This document shows positions 1-6,854 of a stretch of DNA of 8,452 nt, one piece after another. The first letter of the stretch is position 1. The number at the start of each line of letters is the position of its first letter. The position numbers and the translations under genes were made by a program. The stretch is from CAIVPM01 sp049242865 (GTDB lineage: Bacteria; Bacteroidota; Bacteroidia; Chitinophagales; Chitinophagaceae). The DNA lies in the NCBI GenBank assembly GCA_049242865.1, contig JBMLOR010000102.1, forward strand, positions 1 through 8,452. The letters are read 5' to 3'. The notes below the pieces were generated by a model. That model searched no databases. It was not told the origin of the DNA and saw only the letters and a list, made by a program, of their open reading frames with translations.

Positions 1-66
1 GCAGTAGAGGTACTAGCCGATGAAGGTAAATACCAAACACAGAAGTTGATGATTAATAAAAAATAA
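1..66 (+). CDS. C-terminal end of an unidentified protein (partial)
   Basis: Frame 1 is open from the window edge to a TAA at 64-66, giving 21 residues that end ...ADEGKYQTQKLMINKK. The lysine-rich end and the strong hairpin 15 nt after the stop fit the 3' end of a real plus-strand gene. Too little is visible to name a family. It converges on the metallo-hydrolase gene on the other strand. The reading frame rests on openness and context only, so a chance open stretch cannot be ruled out. Confidence 0.55.
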   Translation, partial: AVEVLADEGKYQTQKLMINKK

Positions 67-81
67 GAATGTAAAAAGTAC

Positions 82-124
82 AACAAAATACCTATAGGGT
101 TTAATACCTTATAGGTATTTTGTT
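82..124. terminator. Bidirectional intrinsic terminator between convergent genes
   Basis: The left arm at 82-99 (AACAAAATACCTATAGGG) pairs with the right arm at 107-124 (CCTTATAGGTATTTTGTT) over 18 positions with a single G-U pair, and the loop is 7 nt (TTTAATA). The arms end in T-rich/A-rich stretches, so the structure can act as a terminator on either strand. It lies between the stop of the plus-strand partial gene (66) and the stop of the minus-strand hydrolase (129), which is where a shared terminator is expected. Confidence 0.85.
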
Positions 125-128
125 AAGT

Positions 129-908
129 TCATATCTCCAAAACTAAACCATCATAAGCCAAATTAATATGCTTTGGTAATTCAGCATTTACACTATCGTG
201 TAATCCAAGTTGATGACTAATATGTGTAAAATACACTTCTGGTATTTGTAGATGTAACGACAAATCAATTGCTTCTTTCAATGTGAAATGAGAAATATGT
301 GGTTCTCTTCTAAGTGCATTTAAAACTAAAATTTTGCTACCTATTATTTTATCTAATTCTTGTTCTTCTATTCTGTTAGCATCTGTTATGTAGGTAAAAT
401 CTCCAATTCTAAAACCTACAACTGGCATGTTTAAATGCCAAACTTTTATAGGTTGTAAAGTAATATCACCAATTATAAAAGGCTGATCATCAAATTCGCT
501 AAGTACTAACTTGGGTACACCAGGGTATTGTTTTTCTGAAAAAGCGTAGTATAATTCTTTTTTTATGGCATCAGCTGTAAAAGCATTTGCATATAAAGGC
601 ATTGGCTGATTGCTAAAAAAATTATAAGCCCTTACATCGTCGAGGCCACCAATGTGATCTTTATGTGGGTGCGTAAATACACAAGCATCTAATTTGTTTG
701 TATTTGTTCGTAGCATTTGATACCTAAAATCTGGAGTAGTATCAATAACAATAGTTGTACACTCACTTTCAATTTTAATGCTTGATCTTAGGCGTTTATC
801 TTTTTTATTTGTAGATGTGCATTGTGTACATACACATCCAATTAAAGGAACTCCACTACTAGTGCCAGTTCCAAGAAAGGTTATTTTTATTGATGATAGA
901 TTTGACAA
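129..908 (-). CDS. PhnP-like metallo-beta-lactamase-fold metal-dependent hydrolase
   Basis: This 259-residue cytoplasmic protein has a single MBL domain of the PhnP/RNase Z-like type, which hydrolyses phosphodiester bonds using two metal ions. Visible motifs are the N-terminal FLGTGTSSGVP (residues 11-21), the metal-binding THPHKDH (H80, H82, D84, H85), H158 before PVVGFRIGD, the TDAN motif with D176, and THISH near the end (H229, H232). Cys25, Cys27 and Cys30 with H232 match the extra structural zinc site known in E. coli PhnP. No phosphonate (phn) genes are nearby, so a C-P lyase role is not supported and the substrate is unknown. The start is TTG: an in-frame TAA lies two codons upstream, and the next ATG would delete the conserved N-terminus. 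It follows the 90-residue gene by 9 nt and has no promoter box of its own, so it is probably co-transcribed and translationally coupled. Confidence 0.88.
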   Translation of the reverse strand: MSNLSSIKITFLGTGTSSGVPLIGCVCTQCTSTNKKDKRLRSSIKIESECTTIVIDTTPDFRYQMLRTNTNKLDACVFTHPHKDHIGGLDDVRAYNFFSNQPMPLYANAFTADAIKKELYYAFSEKQYPGVPKLVLSEFDDQPFIIGDITLQPIKVWHLNMPVVGFRIGDFTYITDANRIEEQELDKIIGSKILVLNALRREPHISHFTLKEAIDLSLHLQIPEVYFTHISHQLGLHDSVNAELPKHINLAYDGLVLEI

Positions 909-917
909 GTTTTAAGT

Positions 918-1190
918 TTAATCGATCGTTACAATTTTTTGTTTAACCGTATCAAATAACTTTTGACTTTCTAAAGTAAGTTTATCATAGTTTATATTTA
1001 ATTGTGGAATTAAATCTATCAAGGTGTTTATTCTTCCTTCAGTATCTAAAAATTTATTTAATACAACTACACGTTTTGCTTCAAGCACACACCAACCACT
1101 TTGAAAGGTACCTCTTTCGTATCTTATTGTATATTCTCCTTGCTTTAGTAAATCTTCTAGTTTATCTAAAGTAGTGGCATTCATCTTCAT
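918..1190 (-). CDS. Conserved hypothetical protein, 90 aa
   Basis: This is a small soluble protein with no signal peptide or membrane segment. The N-terminal third (about 5-17) is a charged helix, followed by a mixed beta-rich core (about 19-50) containing GTFQSGWCVLEAKRVVVLNKF, split here as GTFQSGWC and VLEAKRVVVLNKF. A helical C-terminus follows (EGRINTLIDLI, then a second helix at 72-86). I recall similar short proteins with a VVVNKF...E.RI pattern in Bacteroidota, but no function. It is tightly coupled to the PhnP-like hydrolase 9 nt downstream, which suggests a shared process. ATG at 1188-1190 is the first start; a second ATG lies two codons inside. A promoter-like TAATTTTG sits 19 nt upstream of the start. 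I can assign no function from the sequence. Confidence 0.8.
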   Translation of the reverse strand: MKMNATTLDKLEDLLKQGEYTIRYERGTFQSGWCVLEAKRVVVLNKFLDTEGRINTLIDLIPQLNINYDKLTLESQKLFDTVKQKIVTID

Positions 1191-1209
1191 AAATAAAATT
1201 TTTCTGAAG

Positions 1210-1217
1210 CAAAATTA
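1210..1217 (-). promoter_or_regulatory. Putative Bacteroidota -7 box (TAATTTTG)
   Basis: On the minus strand this reads TAATTTTG, an exact match to the TAnnTTTG consensus, 19 nt before the ATG of the 90-residue gene. No clear TTTG -33 element is found at the usual distance. A 7-bp inverted repeat, TTCTGAA (1202-1208) and TTCAGAA (1234-1240), flanks the box and could be an operator, although it may be chance in such A/T-rich DNA. Confidence 0.45.
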
Positions 1218-1261
1218 TTAGTATGTGCAATCTTTCAGAATCCAAATTATCCACAAATACA

Positions 1262-2731
1262 TTAAAATTGAAGATAAATGGGCATTATGGGCTCAGCATT
1301 TTTAAATAATGCCAGTATAATTAAAAACAATCCAAACAATAATATATAACCAAGTAAACCTTCTTTTTTTAAAGCTTCATTTATTTTATCAGTTACTTTT
1401 TTAGGTGCAATATGTAAGGCTAATCCTGCAATAATCATGAGTACAACATGATTATAATTTTGCCAAAATAAATTGAAATGACTGTACTTGAAGTTATATT
1501 TAATTTGTTTAAAAAATTGAGCTACAACTTGCAAATTTTCTGCTCTAAAAAATATCCAACTAATACATACAAAATGAAAAGTAAACAGCAAACTCATCAG
1601 TTTATAACTAAGTGAATCTTTGGTTTCTTTTAATACTACTTTGCTTTTATTGCTAAATAGTTTGTGCACTGCGAGTGCTAACCCATGCATCGCTCCCCAT
1701 ATAATGAATGTAACATTGGCACCATGCCACAAACCCCCTAAAAGCATGGTAATAATTAGGTTAATGTATTTTCTGATATCTCCAAGCCTATTGCCTCCAA
1801 GTGGAATATAAAGGTAATCTTTTAGCCAGCTACTTAGTGATATATGCCAACGTTGCCAAAAAACAGTGATGTTGGAACTTTTGTAGGGTTCGTTAAAATT
1901 TTCTGGGATGTTAAATCCTAACCATTTTGCTAATCCAATGGCAATGCTGCTATAGCCACTAAAATCACAATAAATAACAACAGCAAATCCATACATAGCT
2001 GTTAGGCATTCAATACCAGTGTATTTTGCAGGGTCATCAAAAACATAATTTACTAAATTGGCACTGATGTAGTCGCTTATAATTAGTTTTTTAAAAAGAC
2101 CTGTTACTATTAAAAAAAAACCTTGACTAAATTGCTCTTTGCTTACAAAGTAAGGCTTTGAAATTTGTGGTAAAAAATCACTTGCTCTTACAATTGGTCC
2201 CATTACAAGTTTGGGGAAAAATGAAAGAAATAATAAGTAGTCTGCGAACCTACGTGCTGGTAAAATTTTTCTTCTATACACATCAACCATATAACTAATA
2301 CTTTCGAATGTATAAAAAGAAATTCCTGCAGGTAAAAGAATATGTAAAGGTTTAATTTTTTGTTGAAGAAATGCATTATATATTTCTATAAAAAAATTTG
2401 TGTATTTAAATGTTATTAAAATACCTAAGTTAAAAGTAATACCAATAATGAGTAACACTTTTTTGGTAGGTTTACTAGGTACCTGATAAATAAGATTACC
2501 TACAAAAAAATCAACAACAGCACTTGCAAAAACTAATAACACAAATGCACCACTTGCTTTGTAAAAAAAATACAAGCTGAAAATGCAAAACAGCCAAGTA
2601 CGTGCTTTGTAGTTGTTTTGAAATTTGTAATACAATGCAATAAACGCTGTAAAATAATAAACAAAAAATCCACTACTAAATAGCAATGGGTTTTTTGAAT
2701 CGTACAGAAATTGTTGCAAAAATTGTTGCAT
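1262..2731 (-). CDS. MBOAT-family membrane O-acyltransferase (AlgI/DltB/PatA-like)
   Basis: This 489-residue polytopic inner-membrane protein is of normal length for the AlgI group, which moves acyl groups (usually acetyl) across the membrane onto extracytoplasmic polysaccharides or other acceptors. Hydrophobic segments are spread along the whole chain (about 18-36, 45-80, 91-118, 163-180, 203-220, 243-268, 322-350, 378-396, 428-442, 459-477). The family hallmarks are present: LPAGISFYTFESISYMVDVYR (split as LPAGISFYTF and ESISYMVDVYR, 133-153), the FWQRWHISLSSW motif with His296, and GGLWHGA with His336, the residue taken as catalytic in MBOATs. The IPLGGNR segment (309-315) is also typical. 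Partner SGNH/AlgJ/AlgX-like proteins often lie next to such genes but none is present here. The acceptor is unknown; the upstream glycosyltransferase suggests a surface glycan, by inference only. Confidence 0.93.
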   Translation of the reverse strand: MQQFLQQFLYDSKNPLLFSSGFFVYYFTAFIALYYKFQNNYKARTWLFCIFSLYFFYKASGAFVLLVFASAVVDFFVGNLIYQVPSKPTKKVLLIIGITFNLGILITFKYTNFFIEIYNAFLQQKIKPLHILLPAGISFYTFESISYMVDVYRRKILPARRFADYLLFLSFFPKLVMGPIVRASDFLPQISKPYFVSKEQFSQGFFLIVTGLFKKLIISDYISANLVNYVFDDPAKYTGIECLTAMYGFAVVIYCDFSGYSSIAIGLAKWLGFNIPENFNEPYKSSNITVFWQRWHISLSSWLKDYLYIPLGGNRLGDIRKYINLIITMLLGGLWHGANVTFIIWGAMHGLALAVHKLFSNKSKVVLKETKDSLSYKLMSLLFTFHFVCISWIFFRAENLQVVAQFFKQIKYNFKYSHFNLFWQNYNHVVLMIIAGLALHIAPKKVTDKINEALKKEGLLGYILLFGLFLIILALFKNAEPIMPIYLQF

Positions 2732-2741
2732 GGTATTGCAG

Positions 2742-2749
2742 CAAATATA
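2742..2749 (-). promoter_or_regulatory. Putative Bacteroidota -7 box (TATATTTG) for the acyltransferase gene
   Basis: The minus strand reads TATATTTG, an exact TAnnTTTG match, in the 66-bp gap between the ABC ATPase gene and the acyltransferase gene and 10 nt before the acyltransferase ATG. A weak -33 candidate (TTTC, 2771-2768) lies 18 nt upstream. If used, the mRNA leader would be only a few nucleotides long, and the acyltransferase could be transcribed independently of the ATPase gene. Confidence 0.45.
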
Positions 2750-2797
2750 ATTTTTGCAGCAATTGTAGAAAGCTTAAGTTATTAACGTTGAAAAAGT

Positions 2798-3568
2798 TTA
2801 TTCTTCTTGAGTTTCTCTTAAACTATAGCCGGTGAGATTAATAAACACATCCTCTAAACTAGCTAGTTTTACTTCTTTTTTACGTTCAAATCCAGAAGCA
2901 ACGAGTTTATCAATTAAATTGTTAGGATTATCTAAGGCAATAATTTGTCCTTTATCTACGATGGCAACCCTATTGCACAACTCCTCAGCTTCATCCATGT
3001 AATGTGTAGTAAGTATTATTGTAGTGCCTGTGGCTTGAATATCTTTGATTAGGCTCCATAAATTTCTTCTAGCTTGTGGGTCTAACCCTGTTGTGGGTTC
3101 ATCTAAAAAAATAATTTTTGGTTTATTGATTAGTGTAGTTGCTATAGAAAATCTTTGTTTTTGACCGCCACTTAATTCTTTAAATTTTGCTGTAGCCTTA
3201 TCTTGCAAATTCACTTTTTTTAGTAGTTCAATTGCATCGATTTCTTCGTTGTATAAGCCTGCAAATAAATTAATTAATTCAACTAAATTCAGGCCAGGAT
3301 AATATCCACTACTTTGTAGTTGTACACCTATAATTTTTTTTATGTCATTAGGATTTTCATCAAGCGATAAGCCTGCAACTATAACTGTTCCAGAAGTTTT
3401 TGGTCGCAGCGTTTCAATAATTTCTAAAGTTGTACTTTTTCCTGCACCGTTAGGTCCTAGTAAGCCAAATATTTCCCCTTCAAACACATCAAAACTTATG
3501 CCTTTTACAGCTTGGAAGTTGCCGTAATTTTTTACTAAATTTTGTACTGAGATGATAGGTTTGTTCAT
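2798..3568 (-). CDS. ABC-2 type ABC transporter ATP-binding protein (DrrA/NatA-like)
   Basis: This 256-residue cytoplasmic nucleotide-binding subunit of an ABC exporter has all the ATPase motifs: Walker A GPNGAGKST (38-46), Q-loop in GVQLQSSGYYPGL (81-93), signature LSGGQKQR (132-139), Walker B IIFLDE with catalytic Glu157, D-loop TGLD (160-163) and switch His189 in TTHYMDEAEELC. The Q-loop style and the short C-terminal extension ending in ASLEDVFINLTG are typical of the CcmA/DrrA group that works with ABC-2 permeases exporting drugs, lipids or polysaccharides. No permease gene is present on either side, so the partner must be encoded elsewhere. It starts 11 nt after the glycosyltransferase stop, with no promoter box in between, so the two are probably one operon. 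The substrate cannot be inferred. Confidence 0.93.
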   Translation of the reverse strand: MNKPIISVQNLVKNYGNFQAVKGISFDVFEGEIFGLLGPNGAGKSTTLEIIETLRPKTSGTVIVAGLSLDENPNDIKKIIGVQLQSSGYYPGLNLVELINLFAGLYNEEIDAIELLKKVNLQDKATAKFKELSGGQKQRFSIATTLINKPKIIFLDEPTTGLDPQARRNLWSLIKDIQATGTTIILTTHYMDEAEELCNRVAIVDKGQIIALDNPNNLIDKLVASGFERKKEVKLASLEDVFINLTGYSLRETQEE

Positions 3569-3579
3569 AAAAATTCAAT

Positions 3580-4707
3580 TTAATTCCAACTGGCTTTTGG
3601 TTTTCTCCACAATGCAGGTATAAAAATGATATGGTAAATAAACATCCAAAAATCTAACAACCAAAACCACTTAAACAAATCAATTTCGTTTAGTTTTTTC
3701 ATTGTTTTATGGAAAGTGTATGCTTGAATTAAAAATCTAACAGCAAACACACATAAAGGTAACCACCAAATTGGGTACAACACAATACTAGCTGCTAATA
3801 AGGGATATAAAAGCACAAAACTTGCACTATATAAACCTAACAAAAATTTGTGTTTGAATTTGTAATACTTGCTCGTAGTAAAATGTCGATACTTTTGTAA
3901 TTTCCAAGACTTAAATGATGTTTTTGGTTGGCTTAATGTATGAGCATCGTAATCAATACAAATTGTAGTATTGGTTTTGGTAGCTACTTTATTGATAAAT
4001 AAATCATCATCGCCGCTTGGTATTTGATTAATTGATGAAAAACCTTTGTTATCAATGAATAATTGTTTTTTGTAGCTTAAATTTCTTCCTACACCCATAT
4101 ATGGTAACCCTGCTAAAGCATAAGATAAATACTGGAGTGCAGTATGAAAAGTTTCGAAACGAATGATTTTATTCAACAAACCAGGTTTTTTAAAATAGGC
4201 ACCATAACCAAGCACAATATCTTTGTTTGGTGTATAAGCACTTTGCATTATTTTAATCCAATTTTCTGACGCAGGAACACAATCTGCATCACTCAATAAA
4301 AGGGTTTCGTATTTGCTACTTTTTATACCAATGCTTAAAGGGAATTTTTTACCCATAATAAGTTTAGCTTCTTGCACTAATTCAATATCATGAATATGTT
4401 TAAATGTTTTTTTAAACTCATCGATAACATATCGAGTGTCATCTTCGCTATTATCATTAACTACAACAATTTCATGCGAGGTTTTATAATCTTGTACTAA
4501 AATACCAGGAAGGTTTTCGGCAATATTTTGAGCTTCATTTTTGGCACAAATAATAACCGATACAGGATGTTCTTGTACATTATCTTGCTCTTTTGGTTTA
4601 AAATGGGCTAGCTTAAAAAAAATAAATAGATAATAGCAAATTTGTACAAACACCACACTTACTAAAGCATAAAAAACAAATTGTGCCAATAACTGCATCA
4701 AATTCAT
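3580..4707 (-). CDS. Membrane-anchored family 2 glycosyltransferase
   Basis: This 375-residue inverting GT-A glycosyltransferase transfers a sugar from a nucleotide-sugar donor at the cytoplasmic face. It has an N-terminal transmembrane segment (about 9-32), then the GT2 domain: VSVIICAKNEAQNI (49-62), VVVNDNSEDDT (81-91), the metal/UDP-binding DAD motif at 140-142 in LLLSDADCVPAS, a GVGRNLSYKK acceptor-side segment (205-214), the likely catalytic-base region SGDDDLF (231-237), and QKYRH (271-275), comparable to the QxxRW motif of processive GT2 enzymes. Two or three transmembrane helices follow (about 289-330 and 347-366). This layout suggests polysaccharide or glycolipid synthesis. The ABC ATPase gene follows by 11 nt. 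The start ATG at 4705-4707 has a further in-frame ATG at codon 4; the first is preferred because it lies just after a promoter-like box. The product is unknown. Confidence 0.9.
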   Translation of the reverse strand: MNLMQLLAQFVFYALVSVVFVQICYYLFIFFKLAHFKPKEQDNVQEHPVSVIICAKNEAQNIAENLPGILVQDYKTSHEIVVVNDNSEDDTRYVIDEFKKTFKHIHDIELVQEAKLIMGKKFPLSIGIKSSKYETLLLSDADCVPASENWIKIMQSAYTPNKDIVLGYGAYFKKPGLLNKIIRFETFHTALQYLSYALAGLPYMGVGRNLSYKKQLFIDNKGFSSINQIPSGDDDLFINKVATKTNTTICIDYDAHTLSQPKTSFKSWKLQKYRHFTTSKYYKFKHKFLLGLYSASFVLLYPLLAASIVLYPIWWLPLCVFAVRFLIQAYTFHKTMKKLNEIDLFKWFWLLDFWMFIYHIIFIPALWRKPKASWN

Positions 4708-4887
4708 TCCACAAAAATAGTAGTATAGATAATTGCAATGATTTAAGTGGATTGTAAGGGGATAAATACCATGTAAACTTTGATTTATACAAAAAAGGAA
4801 TTACTGTATACTATCAAAAATGTGATATTATTTATAAATTTTAGTTTTCCACAACAACCAATCAATATACTTAAGCCACAATGCTAA
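4708..4887. other. 180-bp intergenic region between dehydrogenase and glycosyltransferase genes
   Basis: Both flanking genes run on the minus strand. The gap is A/T-rich, has no ORF of note and no clear G/C-containing hairpin with a T-tract, so the dehydrogenase terminator is not obvious. The only recognisable element is the TATTTTTG box next to the glycosyltransferase start. Confidence 0.6.
4712..4719 (-). promoter_or_regulatory. Putative Bacteroidota -7 box (TATTTTTG) for the glycosyltransferase-ABC unit
   Basis: The minus strand reads TATTTTTG, an exact TAnnTTTG match only 4 nt before the glycosyltransferase ATG. A TTG (4738-4736) lies 16 nt upstream as a possible -33 element, slightly closer than usual. 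Such a position would place the transcription start at or next to the ATG, giving a leaderless or nearly leaderless mRNA. Alternatively the codon-4 ATG at 4698 is the true start. Confidence 0.4.
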
Positions 4888-6525
4888 TTATTCTTCGCCT
4901 AAAAATGAATATCTATAATCAGTAACTGGATTAAAAGTTTCTTTAATTGTTCTTGCACTTAACCAACGATACAAGTTAATCATGCTACCAGCTTTATCAT
5001 TGGTGCCACTAGCTCTTGCACCACCAAAAGGTTGTTGACCAACTACTGCACCAGTAGGTTTGTCATTAATATAAAAGTTGCCTGCACTTTGGCGTAATGC
5101 AGCTGTAGCCTTATCTACAGCATATCTATCTTGTGCTATAATTGCTCCAGTAAGGGCATAATTACTAGTGCTATCTACAAGCTTTAAGGTTTCATCAAAC
5201 TTATTAGCATCGTAAACGTAAATTGTTAAAACTGGACCAAAAATTTCTTCACACATAGTTGTGTATTTAGGGTCGGTAGTTTCTATGATTGTTGGTTGTA
5301 TAAAATAACCTTGTTTTTTGCTGCAATTTCCACCTACTAAAATATTTGCAACTTTACTTTTTTTAGCCTTATCTATGTATGATTTAATTTTATCAAAACT
5401 TCTTTCATCTATAACTGCATTAATAAAATTAGTAAAATCTTCAGTAGTGCCCATTTTCATAGATTGTACCCCATCAATCAATTTCTTTTTTATTTCCTTA
5501 GCTAAATTGCTTGGAATATATGCTCTTGAGGCAGCACTACATTTTTGCCCCTGAAATTCAAAAGCACCTCTTAGTAAGGCAGCAACTACAACATCTACGT
5601 TGGCAGATTTATGTGCAATTACAAAATCTTTTCCTCCTGTTTCTCCAACAATTCGTGGATATGATTTATAGATATTTGTGTTTTTTCCTATTGTTTCCCA
5701 CATTTGATTAAAAACACCTGTACTTCCTGTGAAGTGAACACCTGCAAATTGTGGATGTGCAAAACAAATTTTTCCAATTGTAGGCCCATCAACATACACT
5801 AAGTTTATTACACCATCTGGTAAGCCTGCTTCTTTTAAAATACGCATAAACATTTGTGCACTGTAAATTTGAGTATTAGCTGGTTTCCAAACTACTACAT
5901 TACCACACATTGCAGCAACTGTTGGTAAATTACCTCCAATTGCAGTAAAATTAAACGGTGTAACTGCTAAAACAAAACCCTCTAATGGTCTCCATTCCAT
6001 TCTGTTATGGATTCCTGCACCTTGAACTGGTTGTTGTTTATAAATTTCACTTAAAAAGTGCACATTAAATTTTAAGAAATCAATTAGTTCACAGGCTGCA
6101 TCAATCTCTGCTTGATAAGCATTTTTGCTTTGCCCAAGCATTGTACAGCCATTCATATAAGTACGATATTTTGTTGCTATTAAATCTGCTGCACGTAAAA
6201 ATATATTTGCACGATTTTCCCAACTCATATTTTCCCAAGATGCTTTTGCAGCAAGGGCTGCATCAATAGCTTGTTTTACATGACTTTCGTTACCTACGCT
6301 AAAATAACCTAGTGTATGTGCAATTTCATGTGGTGGATGAATCGCTTGTTTATTATTGGTTCTTACCTCTTTATCACCAATGTACATTGGTATATCAATT
6401 ACCTCATTTTTAAGTTTTTGTAGTGTTGCTTTTAATGCAATTTTTTCAGCACTATTTGGTGCATAATTAAGCACAGGTTCGTTTGCTGGTAATGGGTATG
6501 AGAAGTAGCCAAGATTCATATTCAA
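4888..6525 (-). CDS. pruA: L-glutamate gamma-semialdehyde dehydrogenase (1-pyrroline-5-carboxylate dehydrogenase)
   Basis: This 545-residue cytoplasmic NAD+-dependent aldehyde dehydrogenase oxidises glutamate gamma-semialdehyde (from P5C) to glutamate, the second step of proline breakdown. Full length matches the monofunctional P5CDH group (ALDH4A1-like); there is no fused proline dehydrogenase domain. The catalytic Cys329 lies in GQKCSAASR and the general base Glu295 in VGETGGKD. Asn191 in TPFNFTAIGGN stabilises the oxyanion, Lys214 in VVWKPANT and FTGSTG (265-270) bind NAD, and EEIFGP (426-431) is the second conserved Glu motif. The C-terminal FGGARASGTNDKAG (500-513) is the P5CDH-type substrate loop. 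No proline dehydrogenase gene is in the window. ATG at 6523-6525 is used; the ATG at codon 3 is an alternative. A TAGATTTG box lies 16 nt upstream. Confidence 0.96.
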   Translation of the reverse strand: MNMNLGYFSYPLPANEPVLNYAPNSAEKIALKATLQKLKNEVIDIPMYIGDKEVRTNNKQAIHPPHEIAHTLGYFSVGNESHVKQAIDAALAAKASWENMSWENRANIFLRAADLIATKYRTYMNGCTMLGQSKNAYQAEIDAACELIDFLKFNVHFLSEIYKQQPVQGAGIHNRMEWRPLEGFVLAVTPFNFTAIGGNLPTVAAMCGNVVVWKPANTQIYSAQMFMRILKEAGLPDGVINLVYVDGPTIGKICFAHPQFAGVHFTGSTGVFNQMWETIGKNTNIYKSYPRIVGETGGKDFVIAHKSANVDVVVAALLRGAFEFQGQKCSAASRAYIPSNLAKEIKKKLIDGVQSMKMGTTEDFTNFINAVIDERSFDKIKSYIDKAKKSKVANILVGGNCSKKQGYFIQPTIIETTDPKYTTMCEEIFGPVLTIYVYDANKFDETLKLVDSTSNYALTGAIIAQDRYAVDKATAALRQSAGNFYINDKPTGAVVGQQPFGGARASGTNDKAGSMINLYRWLSARTIKETFNPVTDYRYSFLGEE

Positions 6526-6541
6526 TCGTTTTTTTGAGCTG

Positions 6542-6549
6542 CAAATCTA
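6542..6549 (-). promoter_or_regulatory. Putative Bacteroidota -7 box (TAGATTTG) for pruA
   Basis: The minus strand reads TAGATTTG, an exact TAnnTTTG match 16 nt before the pruA ATG. The expected -33 region has no good TTTG, so the assignment rests on the -7 box, its position and the same box recurring before other genes in the window. Confidence 0.45.
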
Positions 6550-6644
6550 AGTTGGTTGCTTTAAATACTTGATATAATTTATGAACATGAATTTTATTTT
6601 AAAAAATTTCAAAATAAATTTTTTTGTACAATAAAAATAATTGA

Positions 6645-6660
6645 TATTCGTTTTCGAATA
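6645..6660. promoter_or_regulatory. Perfect short hairpin/dyad TATTCG-TTTT-CGAATA
   Basis: A 6-bp perfect inverted repeat (6645-6650 and 6655-6660) with a 4-nt TTTT loop lies about 120 nt upstream of pruA and just before the first ATCCTAA box on the plus strand. As DNA it is a plausible dimeric regulator site; as RNA it is a small tetraloop hairpin. No regulator can be named. Confidence 0.3.
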
Positions 6661-6677
6661 GGCTATAATGCTTATAA

Positions 6678-6700
6678 ATCCTAATAATATCCTAAATAAT
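6678..6700 (+). repeat. Tandem ATCCTAAWAAT boxes (copies 1 and 2)
   Basis: ATCCTAATAAT at 6678-6688 is followed directly by ATCCTAAATAAT at 6689-6700, and ATCTTATG then leads into an ATG at 6706. Further copies occur at 6825-6836 and 7219-7230, each also 30 nt or less before a plus-strand ATG. The boxes are absent from the starts of the minus-strand genes in this window. Confidence 0.5.
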
Positions 6701-6705
6701 ATCTT

Positions 6706-6735
6706 ATGACTAATCAAACAGTTTCCCCAACCTAA
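6706..6735 (+). other. 9-codon ORF between leader box and terminator
   Basis: An ATG preceded by the shared leader motif opens a reading frame MTNQTVSPT that ends at TAA 6733-6735, and a terminator-like hairpin follows 17 nt later. The arrangement (leader, tiny ORF, hairpin, T-tract) resembles an attenuator peptide, but there is no strong run of one amino acid's codons, so a regulatory amino acid cannot be proposed. It may equally be chance. Confidence 0.2.
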
Positions 6736-6752
6736 TACAATTAAAATAGCGA

Positions 6753-6781
6753 ATTAACCCTTGGTGGTTTAATATTTTTTT
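6753..6781 (+). terminator. Intrinsic terminator-like hairpin with T7 tract
   Basis: ATTAACC (6753-6759) pairs with GGTTTAAT (6766-6773) with one bulged base and a 6-nt loop CTTGGT, followed by A and then seven T residues (6775-6781) and GTTTT. On the plus strand this would end a short transcript starting near the upstream ATCCTAA boxes. The stem is short and has only two G-C pairs, so termination strength is uncertain. Confidence 0.5.
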
Positions 6782-6824
6782 GTTTTCAATTGCATAAAAA
6801 GGCGATAGTAAATATCGTGCCTAT

Positions 6825-6836
6825 ATCCTAATAATT
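6825..6836 (+). repeat. ATCCTAATAATT box (copy 3)
   Basis: Its first 11 bases are identical to copy 1 at 6678. It is followed 18 nt later by ATG 6855, with the intervening sequence AATCTTAAAAACAATCCT itself resembling the GH5 leader AATCCTAAAAATTTTCCT. Confidence 0.45.
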
Positions 6837-6854
6837 AATCTTAAAAACAATCCT

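Noticed and set aside
1620..1811. Plus-strand ORF inside the acyltransferase gene
   Set aside because: It lies wholly antisense to a well-supported gene with family motifs and has no matching features of its own.
5318..5711. Plus-strand ORFs inside pruA
   Set aside because: They are antisense to the catalytic domain of a highly conserved enzyme and have no start signals; these are shadow frames.
6601..6624. A/T-only inverted repeat AAAAAATTT/AAATTTTTT
   Set aside because: It has no G-C pairs and sits in a homopolymer-rich region, so it is expected by chance and not a convincing terminator.
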